Assembly (NCBI RefSeq): GCF_024741815.1
Contig: NZ_CP102951.1
Location: 3,796,001-3,860,000 of the forward strand
Direction: 5' to 3'
DNA length: 64,000 bases
From: Pseudomonas sp. LS1212
GTDB lineage: Bacteria; Pseudomonadota; Gammaproteobacteria; Pseudomonadales; Pseudomonadaceae
Part shown: positions 25,268 to 34,016 of the stretch, piece by piece
Layout of the letters: every line of letters starts with the position of its first letter
Position numbering within the stretch: the stretch's first letter is position 1
Notes under the pieces: model-generated
What the model saw: only the letters and a program-made list of their open reading frames with translations
What the model was told of the DNA's origin: nothing
Databases searched by the model: none
Translations under genes and position numbers: made by a program

Positions 25268-27186
25268 CCTTGCGCCCCAGCTGGGACATCCAGACCCGCA
25301 CCCAGATCATCTGCCTGGGCCCTGCCCTGTTGCTGACCGTGCTGCTGATCAGTTTCTTTACCTTCGTGCGCATCCAGGATTTGCGCCAGGAAATGAACCA
25401 CACCGGGCAACTGATCGCCAACCAGCTGGCGCCAGCCTCCGAGTACGGTGTGATTTCCGGCAACAACGACGTGCTGGAAAGCCTCATGCGCGCGACCATG
25501 GCCATTCCCCATGTGCGCTTTCTCGAGGTGCAGGACAACGCCAACCATATCCTGGTGTACGTCGAGCAACCCGGCGAAGCCGAGAAACGCTCCCAACTGG
25601 TCGAAGTATTCCAGGCGCCGATTCGCCTGCAACGTATTTCCTTGCAGAACGACTTCCTGCAGAGCGACGGCCAGCCGACGCAGAATACCGCCGAGGACTA
25701 TCTGGGGCGGGTGATCGTCGGCATGTCCAATGACGCCTTCAACCAGCGTCAACGGGAAATCCTGTTAAAGGCAGCGATTCTCGCGTTGTTCGCGCTGCTG
25801 TTCACCTACTGGCTGGCGCGTCGCCTGGCCCTGAGCCTGTCCCAGCCGATCAGCGACATGGGCCACGCGGTCAAGGCCATCCAGCAAGGCGATTTCAAGT
25901 CCCCGCTGCCGATTGTCAACGATGCTGAACTCGGCGCCCTGGCGCAGCACATCAACAACCTGGCCAGCGGCCTGGAAGTGGCCAGCCGCGAGCAGCAGCA
26001 AGCCATGGCGCAATTGATCCAGACCCGCGAGGAGGCCGAGCGCGCCAACAGCGCCAAAACGGATTTCCTGGCCATGATGAGCCATGAACTGCGTACGCCG
26101 ATGAACGGCGTCCTGGGCATGTTGCAGTTGCTCGAAACCACGCCCATGAGCGATGAGCAGACCGAGTACGCGGCCCTGGCCACCGAATCGACCGAACACC
26201 TGCTCAAAGTGATCAATGACATTCTCGATTTCTCGCGCATCGAACGCGCCTCGCTTGAGCTTGAGCACATCCCGTTCAACCTGGCCGAGCTGATCGACTG
26301 TTGCGCCCTGGCCTTCCAGCACAGCGCCCAACAACGCGGCCTGAGCCTTGACCTGCAGATGCCGGCGGGGTTCGAACAACTGCACGTTGCCGGCGATCCG
26401 ACGCGCATCCGGCAAATTCTGGTCAACCTGATCGGCAATGCGCTGAAATTCACCGAAGTGGGCAGCGTTCGCATCGAACCGCACTGGCAGGTATTGGATC
26501 ACCAATTGATCTGGTTCACCTGCACGGTTCGCGACACCGGCATCGGCATCAGCCCCGAGCGCCTGGAGATGATGTTCGTCGCCTTCCAGCAGGCCGACAG
26601 CTCGATTTCCCGGCGTTACGGCGGCACGGGCCTGGGCCTGTCGATTGCGCGCACCCTGGCCGAGCGCATGGGCGGCACGCTGCGCGCGCAAAGTGAAGAA
26701 GGCCGGGGCTCGCTGTTCACGCTGGAAATCCCGCTGGCGCTGAGCGAGCAACCGGTATTGCCGAGTGTCGCCCGCACCACATGGAATGAAAACGGCCAGG
26801 GCCGGCGCATCCTGCTGGTGGAGGACAACCCGGTGAACCAGGCAGTGATCGAGGCCATGCTGCGCAGCCTGGGTTTTGACGTGTGCGTGGTGGGCGACGG
26901 CGGGCAGGCCATCGATCAGGTCCAGCAACAGCGGTTCGCCGCCATCCTGATGGACTGTCGGCTGCCGGTGATTGATGGCTACCAGGCCACCGAGCGAATT
27001 CGCCAGCTGCCGGGAACCAGCGACCTGCCGATCATTGCCCTGACCGCCAATGCCTTGCAAGGCGACCGCGAGCGCTGCCTGAAGGCGGGCATGAACGATT
27101 ATCTGGCCAAACCATTCAAGCGGATCGACTTGCAGCAAATACTTCAGCGTTGGCTGCCGGGCGACTTGGCTGGCGATAAATGCTAA
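25264..27186 (+). CDS. Hybrid sensor histidine kinase / response regulator (PA1611-like)
   Basis: The 640-residue kinase has a membrane helix (about residues 18-38), a periplasmic segment to about residue 160 and a second helix (AAILALFALLFTYWLA). A HAMP domain, the HisKA box MMSHELRTPMNGVLG with His274 and an HATPase (NLIGNALKF, DTGIGI, GTGLGLSIA) follow. The C-terminal receiver has its phosphoacceptor at Asp564 (ILMDCRLPVIDGY). From its place before fabAB it looks like the homologue of P. aeruginosa PA1611, a kinase of the RetS/GacS-HptB network; that is inference. It is translationally coupled to the upstream binding protein. Confidence 0.88.
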   Translation: MTLRPSWDIQTRTQIICLGPALLLTVLLISFFTFVRIQDLRQEMNHTGQLIANQLAPASEYGVISGNNDVLESLMRATMAIPHVRFLEVQDNANHILVYVEQPGEAEKRSQLVEVFQAPIRLQRISLQNDFLQSDGQPTQNTAEDYLGRVIVGMSNDAFNQRQREILLKAAILALFALLFTYWLARRLALSLSQPISDMGHAVKAIQQGDFKSPLPIVNDAELGALAQHINNLASGLEVASREQQQAMAQLIQTREEAERANSAKTDFLAMMSHELRTPMNGVLGMLQLLETTPMSDEQTEYAALATESTEHLLKVINDILDFSRIERASLELEHIPFNLAELIDCCALAFQHSAQQRGLSLDLQMPAGFEQLHVAGDPTRIRQILVNLIGNALKFTEVGSVRIEPHWQVLDHQLIWFTCTVRDTGIGISPERLEMMFVAFQQADSSISRRYGGTGLGLSIARTLAERMGGTLRAQSEEGRGSLFTLEIPLALSEQPVLPSVARTTWNENGQGRRILLVEDNPVNQAVIEAMLRSLGFDVCVVGDGGQAIDQVQQQRFAAILMDCRLPVIDGYQATERIRQLPGTSDLPIIALTANALQGDRERCLKAGMNDYLAKPFKRIDLQQILQRWLPGDLAGDKC

Positions 27187-27244
27187 AGTGCGGCAGTCTT
27201 AGAGGCCGGATCGGGTTACCGAAGCCGCCCGAATAATAATTTCA

Positions 27245-27260
27245 GTGCACAAGTGTACAT
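27245..27260. promoter_or_regulatory. Candidate DesT-like operator upstream of fabAB
   Basis: GTGCACAAGTGTACAT matches 10 of 16 positions of the DesT operator as I remember it (GTGAAC-N4-GTTCAC). P. aeruginosa DesT represses fabAB by acyl-CoA sensing. The site lies 132 bp before the fabA ATG. Evidence is resemblance only. Confidence 0.3.
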
Positions 27261-27391
27261 CTTCGTCCTCTGTGCTGTGACTTTCACTACAACGCAATAG
27301 TCTATGTGTAGGCTGCCGCCCCAAGCCTGTGGCTTTTGGGTCGGTCGGGAAGATTGACCCCCTGCCGCACAGGGACTATTGAGGAGCTCGC

Positions 27392-27907
27392 ATGACCAAA
27401 CAAAACGCCTTTACCCGGGAAGACCTGTTGCGCTGCAGTCGCGGTGAGCTGTTCGGCCCAGGTAACGCGCAACTGCCTGCGCCGAACATGCTGATGGTCG
27501 ATCGCATCACCCACATCAGTCCTGAGGGTGGCAAGTACGGCAAAGGTGAATTGGTCGCCGAGCTGGATATCACCCCGGACCTGTGGTTCTTCGCCTGCCA
27601 CTTCGAAGGTGATCCGGTGATGCCGGGCTGCCTGGGCCTCGACGCCATGTGGCAACTGGTCGGTTTCTTCCTCGGCTGGCAAGGCCTGCCGGGCCGTGGC
27701 CGCGCCCTGGGTTCGGGCGAAGTGAAGTTCTTCGGCCAGGTTCTGCCGAGCGCCAAGAAAGTCACCTACAACATTCATATCAAGCGCGTTCTGCGCGGCA
27801 AGCTGAACATGGCCATCGCCGATGGCTCGGTCAGCGTCGACGGCCGCGAGATCTACACCGCCGAAGGCCTTCGGGTCGGCGTATTCACTTCCACTGACAA
27901 CTTCTAA
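27392..27907 (+). CDS. fabA: 3-hydroxydecanoyl-ACP dehydratase/isomerase
   Basis: The 171-residue FabA dehydrates 3-hydroxydecanoyl-ACP and isomerises trans-2 to cis-3-decenoyl-ACP, starting unsaturated fatty acid synthesis. Catalytic His70 (FACHFEGDPVMPGC) and Asp84 (LGLDAMWQL) sit exactly at the E. coli positions. ATG 27392 has GAGGAG 6 nt upstream. fabB starts 11 bp after its stop. Codon use is highly biased, in keeping with strong expression. Confidence 0.97.
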   Translation: MTKQNAFTREDLLRCSRGELFGPGNAQLPAPNMLMVDRITHISPEGGKYGKGELVAELDITPDLWFFACHFEGDPVMPGCLGLDAMWQLVGFFLGWQGLPGRGRALGSGEVKFFGQVLPSAKKVTYNIHIKRVLRGKLNMAIADGSVSVDGREIYTAEGLRVGVFTSTDNF

Positions 27908-27918
27908 GGGTTATTCGC

Positions 27919-29139
27919 ATGCGCCGCGTCGTTATCACTGGTCTGGGCATCGTGTCGTGCCTGGGCAATGACAAAGAGACCGTCTCCGCAAACCTGCGTG
28001 CAAGCCGCCCTGGCATCCGCTTCAACCCGGAATATGCCGAAATGGGTCTGCGCAGCCAGGTTTCCGGCTCCATTGACCTCAACCTCGAAGAGCTGATCGA
28101 CCGCAAGGTTTTCCGTTTCGTCGGCCACGCCGCTGCCTACGCCTACCTGGCAATGCAGGATGCGATCAAGGATTCGGGCCTGACCGAAGATCAGGTGTCC
28201 AACCCGCGCACCGGCCTGATCGCCGGCTCCGGCGGTGCATCGACCCTGAACCAGATGGAAGCGCTGGACATCCTGCGCGAAAAAGGCGTCAAGCGCGTCG
28301 GCCCATACCGCGTCACGCGGACCATGAGCAGCACCGTTTCGGCCTGCCTGGCCACGCCGTTCAAGATCAAGGGCCTGAACTACTCCATCGCTTCTGCCTG
28401 CGCCACCAGTGCTCACTGCATCGGTACCGCCATGGAACAGATCCAGATGGGCAAGCAGGACATCGTCTTCGCCGGCGGCGGCGAAGAAGAACACTGGAGC
28501 CAATCGTTCCTGTTCGACGCCATGGGCGCACTGTCGAGCCAGTACAACGACACTCCGGAAAAAGCTTCCCGTGCCTACGACGCCAAGCGTGACGGTTTCG
28601 TCATCGCCGGTGGTGGCGGCATGGTCGTGGTCGAAGAGCTGGAACACGCTCTGGCCCGCGGCGCGAAGATCTACGCCGAAATCGTTGGCTACGGCGCAAC
28701 GTCCGACGGCTACGACATGGTCGCCCCGAGCGGCGAAGGCGCGATCCGCTGCATGCAGATGGCGATGTCCACCGTCGACACTCCGATCGACTACCTGAAC
28801 ACCCACGGTACCTCGACGCCGGTTGGCGACGTGGCCGAGATCAAGGGCGTGCGTGAAGTCTTCGGCGACAAGGCTCCGGCGATCAGCTCCACCAAGAGCC
28901 TGTCGGGCCACTCCCTGGGCGCCGCCGGCGTTCACGAAGCGATCTACTGCATGCTGATGATGGAAGGCAATTTCATCGCAGGTTCCGCCAACATCGACGA
29001 ACTGGACCCGGCCGTTGCCGACATGCCGATCCAGAGCAAGACCATCGAAAATGCCAAGATCGACACCGTGATGAGCAACAGCTTCGGTTTCGGCGGCACC
29101 AACGCCACTCTGGTGCTCAAGCGCTGGCAAGGTAAATAA
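27919..29139 (+). CDS. fabB: Beta-ketoacyl-ACP synthase I
   Basis: The 406-residue condensing enzyme elongates the cis-3-decenoyl-ACP made by FabA and so works as a pair with it. The catalytic triad is visible: Cys161 in ASACATSAHC, one His in NTHGTSTPVGD and the other in KSLSGHSLGAAG. Length and motifs are those of FabB. It forms the fabAB operon and is closed by a strong terminator at 29162-29192. Confidence 0.97.
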   Translation: MRRVVITGLGIVSCLGNDKETVSANLRASRPGIRFNPEYAEMGLRSQVSGSIDLNLEELIDRKVFRFVGHAAAYAYLAMQDAIKDSGLTEDQVSNPRTGLIAGSGGASTLNQMEALDILREKGVKRVGPYRVTRTMSSTVSACLATPFKIKGLNYSIASACATSAHCIGTAMEQIQMGKQDIVFAGGGEEEHWSQSFLFDAMGALSSQYNDTPEKASRAYDAKRDGFVIAGGGGMVVVEELEHALARGAKIYAEIVGYGATSDGYDMVAPSGEGAIRCMQMAMSTVDTPIDYLNTHGTSTPVGDVAEIKGVREVFGDKAPAISSTKSLSGHSLGAAGVHEAIYCMLMMEGNFIAGSANIDELDPAVADMPIQSKTIENAKIDTVMSNSFGFGGTNATLVLKRWQGK

Positions 29140-29161
29140 GGGTCGTTGATCCTTATGTGAA

Positions 29162-29192
29162 AACGCCCCGACTGGTTCGGGGCGTTTTTGTT
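29162..29192 (+). terminator. Terminator of fabAB
   Basis: AACGCCCCGA and TCGGGGCG form a tight stem followed by GTTTTTG and TTT, 22 bp after the fabB stop. Confidence 0.9.
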
Positions 29193-29248
29193 TGTGCAAT
29201 GATCCGGAAATTGCTGCGGCCGCAAAGCGGTCACAGGATTTTGGATCC

Positions 29249-29714
29249 TTAGCGCACGGTAAACCGCTTCTGCGCCAACAACCGATCCCCCTGAAACACC
29301 ATGAACTGCCAATCCCCCGGCACCACCTCATGGGCCTCGGTGAACTCGTAGGCCATCACATCCTGCGGCGCTCCGGGCACCAGCTTTTGCTCCACGACGA
29401 ACTTGTCATGGCGCTTTCCATCGGGCGTCGTTACTCCAGGCGTCAGGTACAGCAGCGTCAATGGCGTGTCGTCTGCGACCTTGCTCAGCAGCTTATAGCG
29501 CATGCCAAATTTGGTCCCCCAGCCTGGCCGGCACCGTATCGGTCTGCTCGATGGTTTGGTTGCTTTGCGTGAGCACGCGCTCACCGGGCTGGAAGTCTTT
29601 GTACTGGGTGGCGAATACGCCGTATTCGATGGGGCCTTCAACACGAACTTCGGCACTGGCCAGGCCACTGACCAGCATCAATGCTGCCAGGGTGCTAAAA
29701 CGGGGTAGGTGCAT
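29249..29714 (-). pseudogene. DUF3859 family exported protein, frameshifted
   Basis: Two overlapping frames make one protein. From ATG 29714 the reading frame gives a signal peptide (MHLPRFSTLAALMLVSGLASA) and the start of the DUF3859 domain up to TDTVPARLG, then runs into a stop at 29493. The rest (TKFGMRYKLLSKV to the end at 29249) continues in the next frame. The shift falls in a run of five G (C at 29516-29520). Removing one G restores LGTKFGMRY and a 154-residue protein of normal layout. It may be a real null allele, a slippage site or a sequencing error. The function of the family is unknown. Confidence 0.8.
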
Positions 29715-29785
29715 AGTGCGCTCCTGAAAATGGATGGCGCGAGGCTATGACACTGGGATGACACAGTGATGACAATTAGATCGCT

Positions 29786-29860
29786 ATCGCGGGCAAGCCC
29801 GCTCCCACAGGTCCGGAGCACACTTCGCCCCCCCCCTGTGGGAGCGGGCTTGCCCGCGAT
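29786..29860. repeat. REP pair
   Basis: Two inverted REP units (atcgcgggcaagcccgctcc... and ...ggagcgggcttgcccgcgat) are separated by about 30 nt that include a run of nine C (29828-29836). Both units carry the g-c core. They lie between the DUF3859 remnant and the dienelactone hydrolase gene. Confidence 0.9.
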
Positions 29861-29867
29861 GAGGCCC

Positions 29868-30596
29868 TTAAGCCTTAAACACTTCTTCCAACAAATCATG
29901 CATCGCCTGAAACGCCCGCCCCGCCGTCCTGGCGTCATACATCATCATGCCCGGCACGTTCGCCGCCGGATCAGTAAACGAATGCACCGCACCACCATAA
30001 CTGGTCAGCTGCCAATCGACACCTGCCGCATTCATCTCATCCTCGAAGGCCGGCAATTGCTCCTTGGGTACCAGCGGATCGCTGGCGCCATGCAGTACCA
30101 AGACGGAGCCCTTGATGCTCTTGGCGTCGGCCGGGTTCGGTGTATCCAGCGTACCGTGGAATGACACCGTTGCCTTGAGCGGCGCACCGGTACGCGCCAG
30201 CTCCAGGGCACAACAGCCGCCGAAGCAGAAACCGAAGGTGGCCAGTTGCGCCTTGTCGACCGAAGCCGTGCCCTGCTCCTGCAATTGCACCAGGGCCGCT
30301 TGCATGCGCTTGCGCAACTCGGCGCGATCGTTTTTCAGCGGCATCATGGCTGCGCCCGCCTGATCGGCATCCTGCGGTCGCACCGCCTGCCCGTACAGGT
30401 CGGCAATCAACACCACGTACCCTTTCGCCGCCACCGCCTGGGCAATGCGCTCGGCACCTTCACCCACCCCCATCCAGTTCGGTGCCATCAGCAGGCCCGG
30501 ACGTGGTGACTTGATGTCGGCGTCGAACACCAGACGGCTTTCATAGGGCTTGCCGTCGATCTGGTAGACCAGTGACTCGATAGTAACCGTGCTCAT
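29868..30596 (-). CDS. Dienelactone hydrolase family protein
   Basis: The 242-residue cytosolic alpha/beta hydrolase has the Cys-Asp-His triad of the dienelactone hydrolase family: Cys in GFCFGGCC, Asp in HGASDPLVP and His in GAVHSFTDP. Members act on dienelactones or other esters and lactones. There is no aromatic-degradation operon around it, so its role is probably general. It follows htpG on the same strand but is separated from it by htpG's terminator. Confidence 0.88.
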   Translation of the reverse strand: MSTVTIESLVYQIDGKPYESRLVFDADIKSPRPGLLMAPNWMGVGEGAERIAQAVAAKGYVVLIADLYGQAVRPQDADQAGAAMMPLKNDRAELRKRMQAALVQLQEQGTASVDKAQLATFGFCFGGCCALELARTGAPLKATVSFHGTLDTPNPADAKSIKGSVLVLHGASDPLVPKEQLPAFEDEMNAAGVDWQLTSYGGAVHSFTDPAANVPGMMMYDARTAGRAFQAMHDLLEEVFKA

Positions 30597-30629
30597 GGCG
30601 CTCTCCCGTCATTCCATGAATCAGCTATG

Positions 30630-30655
30630 AAAAAGCCCGCCGAAGCGGGCTTTTC
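30630..30655 (-). terminator. Terminator of htpG
   Basis: Minus strand: AAAAGCCCGC-TTCG-GCGGGCTTTTTC, a UUCG-type stable tetraloop hairpin with a T-run, just after the htpG stop at 30665. Confidence 0.9.
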
Positions 30656-30664
30656 CAGGACTGT

Positions 30665-32569
30665 TTACACCGACAACTCGACCAGCAGCTTGTTCAGCCG
30701 ACGCACATAGGCCGCCGGGTCCTTCAGGCTATCGCCCGCCGCCAATGCCGCCTGGTCGAAGAGGATGTGCGAGAAGTCGGCGAAACGATCTTCGCTCTGC
30801 TCGTTGTCCAGCTTCTCGATCAGCGGGTGGGCCGGGTTGAATTCGAAGATCGGCTTGGAGTCCGGAACCTTCTGGCCACTGGCCTCGAGGATCTGACGCA
30901 TCTGCAGGCCCAGGTCCTGCTCACCGATGGCCAGGATCGCCGGGGAATCGGTCAGGCGGTGGGATACCCGCACTTCGCTGACGGACTCACCCAGGGCCGA
31001 CTTGAGACGCTCGACCAGGCCTTCCTTGCTCTTGGCCACTTCTTCCTGGGCCTGCTTGTCCTCTTCGGAGTCGAGCTTGCCCAGGTCCAGGTCGCCACGC
31101 GCCACGTCGACAAAGCCCTTGCCGTCGAAATCGCTGAGGTAGCTCATCAGCCACTCGTCGATACGGTCGGTCAGCAGCAGCACTTCGATGCCTTTCTTGC
31201 GGAAGACTTCCAGGTGCGGGCTGTTCTTGACCTGCGCGTAGGATTCACCGGTGAGGAAGTAGATCTTGTCCTGACCTTCCTTGGCCCGCGCCAGGTAGTC
31301 GGCCAGGGCAACGCTCTGCTCGCCGCTGTCGTCGCTGGTGGAAGCGAAGCGCAGCAGGCCGGCAATCTTCTCCTTGTTGGCGAAGTCTTCGGCAGGGCCT
31401 TCTTTCATGACCTGGCCAAAGTTTTTCCAGAAGCCCTTGTATTGCTCCGGCTCGTTCCTGGCCAGCTTCTCGAGCATGTCCAGGACACGCTTGGTCAGCG
31501 CGGACTTCATCGAATCGATGATCGGATCTTTTTGCAGGATTTCCCGCGATACGTTCAGCGACAGGTCATTGGAGTCGACCACGCCCTTGATGAAGCGCAG
31601 GTACAGCGGCAGGAACGACTCGGCCTGATCCATGACGAATACGCGCTGAACATACAGTTTCAGGCCGCGCGGCGCTTCACGCTGGTAGAGGTCGAACGGT
31701 GCACGGGCCGGCACGTAGAGCAGCGAGTTGTACTCCAGCTTGCCTTCGACCTTGTTGTGGCTCCAGCTCAGCGGGTTCTCGAAGTCGTGGGCGACGTGCT
31801 TGTAGAACTCCTGGTATTCCTCGTCCTTGACCTCGGTGCGTGGACGGGTCCACAGGGCACTGGCGCGGTTGACGGTTTCCCATTCCGGCGCGGGCTGCTC
31901 TTGACCTTCGGCAGCGGCCTGTTCTTTAGGCAGCTCGATCGGCAGCGCGATATGGTCGGAGTATTTCTTGATGATATTGCGCAGGCGCCAGCCATCGGCG
32001 AATTCTTCTTCACCCTTCTTCAGGTGCAGGACGATGCGGGTACCGCGCTCGGCCTTGTCAATGGTTGCGACGTCGAACTCGCCCTGGCCCCTGGAGGACC
32101 AGTGCACGCCGTCTGTAGCCGAAAGACAGGCACGACGGCTGAACACATCGACCTTGTCGGCCACGATAAAGGCCGAATAGAAGCCCACGCCGAACTGGCC
32201 GATCAGATGCGAGTCTTTCTTCTGGTCGCCGCTGAGGTGCTTCATGAAGTCGGCGGTGCCAGACTTGGCGATGGTGCCCAGGTGAGTGATCACATCCTCG
32301 CGGCTCATGCCGATGCCGTTGTCTTCGAGGGTGATGGTGTTGGCTGCTTTATCGAAGCTCACACGGATTTTCAGCTCGGCGCCACCTTCGAGCAGCTCAG
32401 GCTTGGCCAAGGCTTCGAAGCGGAGCTTGTCAACGGCGTCGGAGGCGTTGGAGATCAATTCGCGAAGGAAGATTTCCTTGTTGGAATACAGCGAATGGAT
32501 CATGAGGTGCAGCAGTTGCTTCACCTCGGTCTGGAAGCCCAGGGTTTCTTTTTGAGTTTCCACACTCAT
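30665..32569 (-). CDS. htpG: HtpG (bacterial Hsp90) chaperone
   Basis: The 634-residue Hsp90 homologue has the GHKL ATPase N-terminal domain (LISNASDAVDKLRFEAL, EDNGIGMSREDVI, GQFGVGFYSAF), the middle domain and the C-terminal dimerisation domain. ATG 32569 (MSVETQKETLGF) was chosen as the normal HtpG start; an ATG two codons upstream is also possible, with GGAG 4 nt before it. Transcription should be heat-induced: a near-perfect sigma-32 promoter lies at 32659-32686. The long open frame further upstream is leader. Confidence 0.96.
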   Translation of the reverse strand: MSVETQKETLGFQTEVKQLLHLMIHSLYSNKEIFLRELISNASDAVDKLRFEALAKPELLEGGAELKIRVSFDKAANTITLEDNGIGMSREDVITHLGTIAKSGTADFMKHLSGDQKKDSHLIGQFGVGFYSAFIVADKVDVFSRRACLSATDGVHWSSRGQGEFDVATIDKAERGTRIVLHLKKGEEEFADGWRLRNIIKKYSDHIALPIELPKEQAAAEGQEQPAPEWETVNRASALWTRPRTEVKDEEYQEFYKHVAHDFENPLSWSHNKVEGKLEYNSLLYVPARAPFDLYQREAPRGLKLYVQRVFVMDQAESFLPLYLRFIKGVVDSNDLSLNVSREILQKDPIIDSMKSALTKRVLDMLEKLARNEPEQYKGFWKNFGQVMKEGPAEDFANKEKIAGLLRFASTSDDSGEQSVALADYLARAKEGQDKIYFLTGESYAQVKNSPHLEVFRKKGIEVLLLTDRIDEWLMSYLSDFDGKGFVDVARGDLDLGKLDSEEDKQAQEEVAKSKEGLVERLKSALGESVSEVRVSHRLTDSPAILAIGEQDLGLQMRQILEASGQKVPDSKPIFEFNPAHPLIEKLDNEQSEDRFADFSHILFDQAALAAGDSLKDPAAYVRRLNKLLVELSV

Positions 32570-32605
32570 GGTCATCAAACTCCAATCAGATGGCATAAGC
32601 CGCTT

Positions 32606-32636
32606 GGCAGGGGGGCCCGAAGGTCCCTCCCCTGCC
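32606..32636 (-). other. Strong hairpin in the htpG leader
   Basis: Minus strand: GGCAGGGG pairs with CCCCTGCC around an inner GGACCTTCGGGCC-like loop. It lies between the sigma-32 promoter and the htpG start and could stabilise the messenger or modulate translation. Confidence 0.5.
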
Positions 32637-32658
32637 AGTTTGCGGCGGGATGACATCG

Positions 32659-32686
32659 AAATGGGGGCTTGCGCCACGATTTCAAG
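32659..32686 (-). promoter_or_regulatory. Sigma-32 (RpoH) promoter of htpG
   Basis: Minus strand: CTTGAAA (32686-32680), a 13-nt spacer, then CCCCATTT (32666-32659), an essentially perfect heat-shock consensus. It lies about 90 nt upstream of the htpG start and overlaps the last codons of the preceding thioesterase gene. Confidence 0.85.
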
Positions 32687-33137
32687 TGCTGACTGGCTCC
32701 TCGATCTTGAAATGTGCACGTGCCGTTGCAATCGGCTCGGTTTCTACACCTTGCCAGGCAGTGATCGCCACGTTGGTCACGCGTCGGCCCTGGCGCCACA
32801 ACTGGCAGCGCGCATAGGTGTCGCGCGCATGCCCGGCACGCAGGTAGTCGATGGAGAAATCGATGATTTTCGGAACCGAGCCGCTGCCAGTAAAAATCAG
32901 CACATGCAGCGCCGCAGCCAACTCCATGAACCCGGCAATCACCCCACCATGGATCGCCGGCAGTATCGGGTTGCCGATGTTGTCCGCATTGGCCGGCAGG
33001 CGAAACAGCAGCTCATCGCCCTGGCGCGTGCACTCGATGCCGATCAACCCGGCGTACGGGATCAATGCCAGCAACGGCGCATAATCGCCCTTGGCATGGG
33101 CCTGGTTCAGTTGCTCGCGCAAGTTGCCGGCGTTCAT
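32682..33137 (-). CDS. PaaI-family hotdog thioesterase
   Basis: The 151-residue single-hotdog protein carries the PaaI signature LPAIHGGVIAGFMELAAALH, leading into IDFSIDYLRAG. It should be an acyl-CoA thioesterase of unknown preference. It overlaps the next upstream thioesterase gene by 4 nt. The two proteins are distant paralogues and may form a heteromeric enzyme. Its last codons overlap the htpG heat-shock promoter. Confidence 0.85.
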   Translation of the reverse strand: MNAGNLREQLNQAHAKGDYAPLLALIPYAGLIGIECTRQGDELLFRLPANADNIGNPILPAIHGGVIAGFMELAAALHVLIFTGSGSVPKIIDFSIDYLRAGHARDTYARCQLWRQGRRVTNVAITAWQGVETEPIATARAHFKIEEPVST

Positions 33138-33610
33138 ACCTGCCCCCCAAGTGCCGCCATCGGGGCGCCGTGACCTATCTTGATACTCTTGCCCAGGCGC
33201 ATGAAGGTACCGACCACCTGGGCGATCGGCTGCGCCGGGTCATCCTGGTAGGCGAAGCCACGGGTGAAGATCACATCCCGGGTGACCCGGTAGCATTGAG
33301 CAAAGCCGTAGACGTCCTTGCCCGCCTCGCCCGGGTGCATGTAGTCGATGCGCAGGTCCAGGGTCGGGCACACCTCGAACTCCGGCAACACGCAGAGCGT
33401 GGCCATGCCGCAGGTGGTGTCCATCAGCGTGGTCACCGCGCCGCCGTGCAACGTCCCGGTTTGCGGGTTGCCGACAATCTGGGGCGAATACGGCAGCACC
33501 AGTGTCATGCCGTCGGCATTGGCACTGTGCACATGCATCCCCAGTTTCTGACAATGACGCAATACCGAGAGGAAACGTTCGGCACGCGCCAGCAGCGCTA
33601 AATCATTCAT
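33134..33610 (-). CDS. PaaI-family hotdog thioesterase
   Basis: The 158-residue protein has the hotdog signature GTLHGGAVTTLMDTTCGMA, followed by LDLRIDYMHPGEAGKDVY. It is the first gene of a two-thioesterase operon (4-nt ATGA overlap with the second). It is cytosolic and its substrate is unknown. The 156-bp region upstream is shared with the divergent small lipoprotein gene. Confidence 0.85.
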   Translation of the reverse strand: MNDLALLARAERFLSVLRHCQKLGMHVHSANADGMTLVLPYSPQIVGNPQTGTLHGGAVTTLMDTTCGMATLCVLPEFEVCPTLDLRIDYMHPGEAGKDVYGFAQCYRVTRDVIFTRGFAYQDDPAQPIAQVVGTFMRLGKSIKIGHGAPMAALGGQV

Positions 33611-33766
33611 TCAAGAGACTCTTGTCTTAGTTTCTTCGAAAAGCAGATTTCGATAGAAAAGTCGATATGGATCCACTACTTATATATATTGAGCGAGCAA
33701 GGAACTTATTTCGAACTGCAACGCTCGAAAGGCACGTAGATACCTTTAAACACGGAGAGACACCCC

Positions 33767-33994
33767 ATGCGTAAGACTTTAGCTTATACCTTGATGCTGG
33801 CCGCCACCCTGGGTCTTGCTGCTTGCGATAAAGCCAGCGAGAACAAGGCTCCGGATGTCCAGAAACAAGCCGAGCAGGCTCAGGATAAGATGAACGAGGC
33901 TGCCAAAGAAAACGTCGAAGCCGCCAAATCTGCGGCTGAAGAGGCAGCCACCCCTGCCCCTGCACCGGAAGCGGCGCCAAAACCTGCCCAATAA
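33767..33994 (+). CDS. Small Ala-rich lipoprotein
   Basis: The 75-residue product has a lipoprotein signal with lipobox LAAC at Cys20. A highly charged, alanine-rich helix (QKQAEQAQDKMNEAAKENVEAAKSAAEEA) likely forms a coiled coil, and a Pro/Ala tail ends it. This looks like a small outer-membrane-anchored stress or envelope lipoprotein; no defined family is recognised. ATG 33767 follows CGGAGAGACACCCC. A strong bidirectional terminator follows at once. Confidence 0.8.
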   Translation: MRKTLAYTLMLAATLGLAACDKASENKAPDVQKQAEQAQDKMNEAAKENVEAAKSAAEEAATPAPAPEAAPKPAQ

Positions 33995-34016
33995 GTCGCA
34001 GGCTGAGGCATCACGC

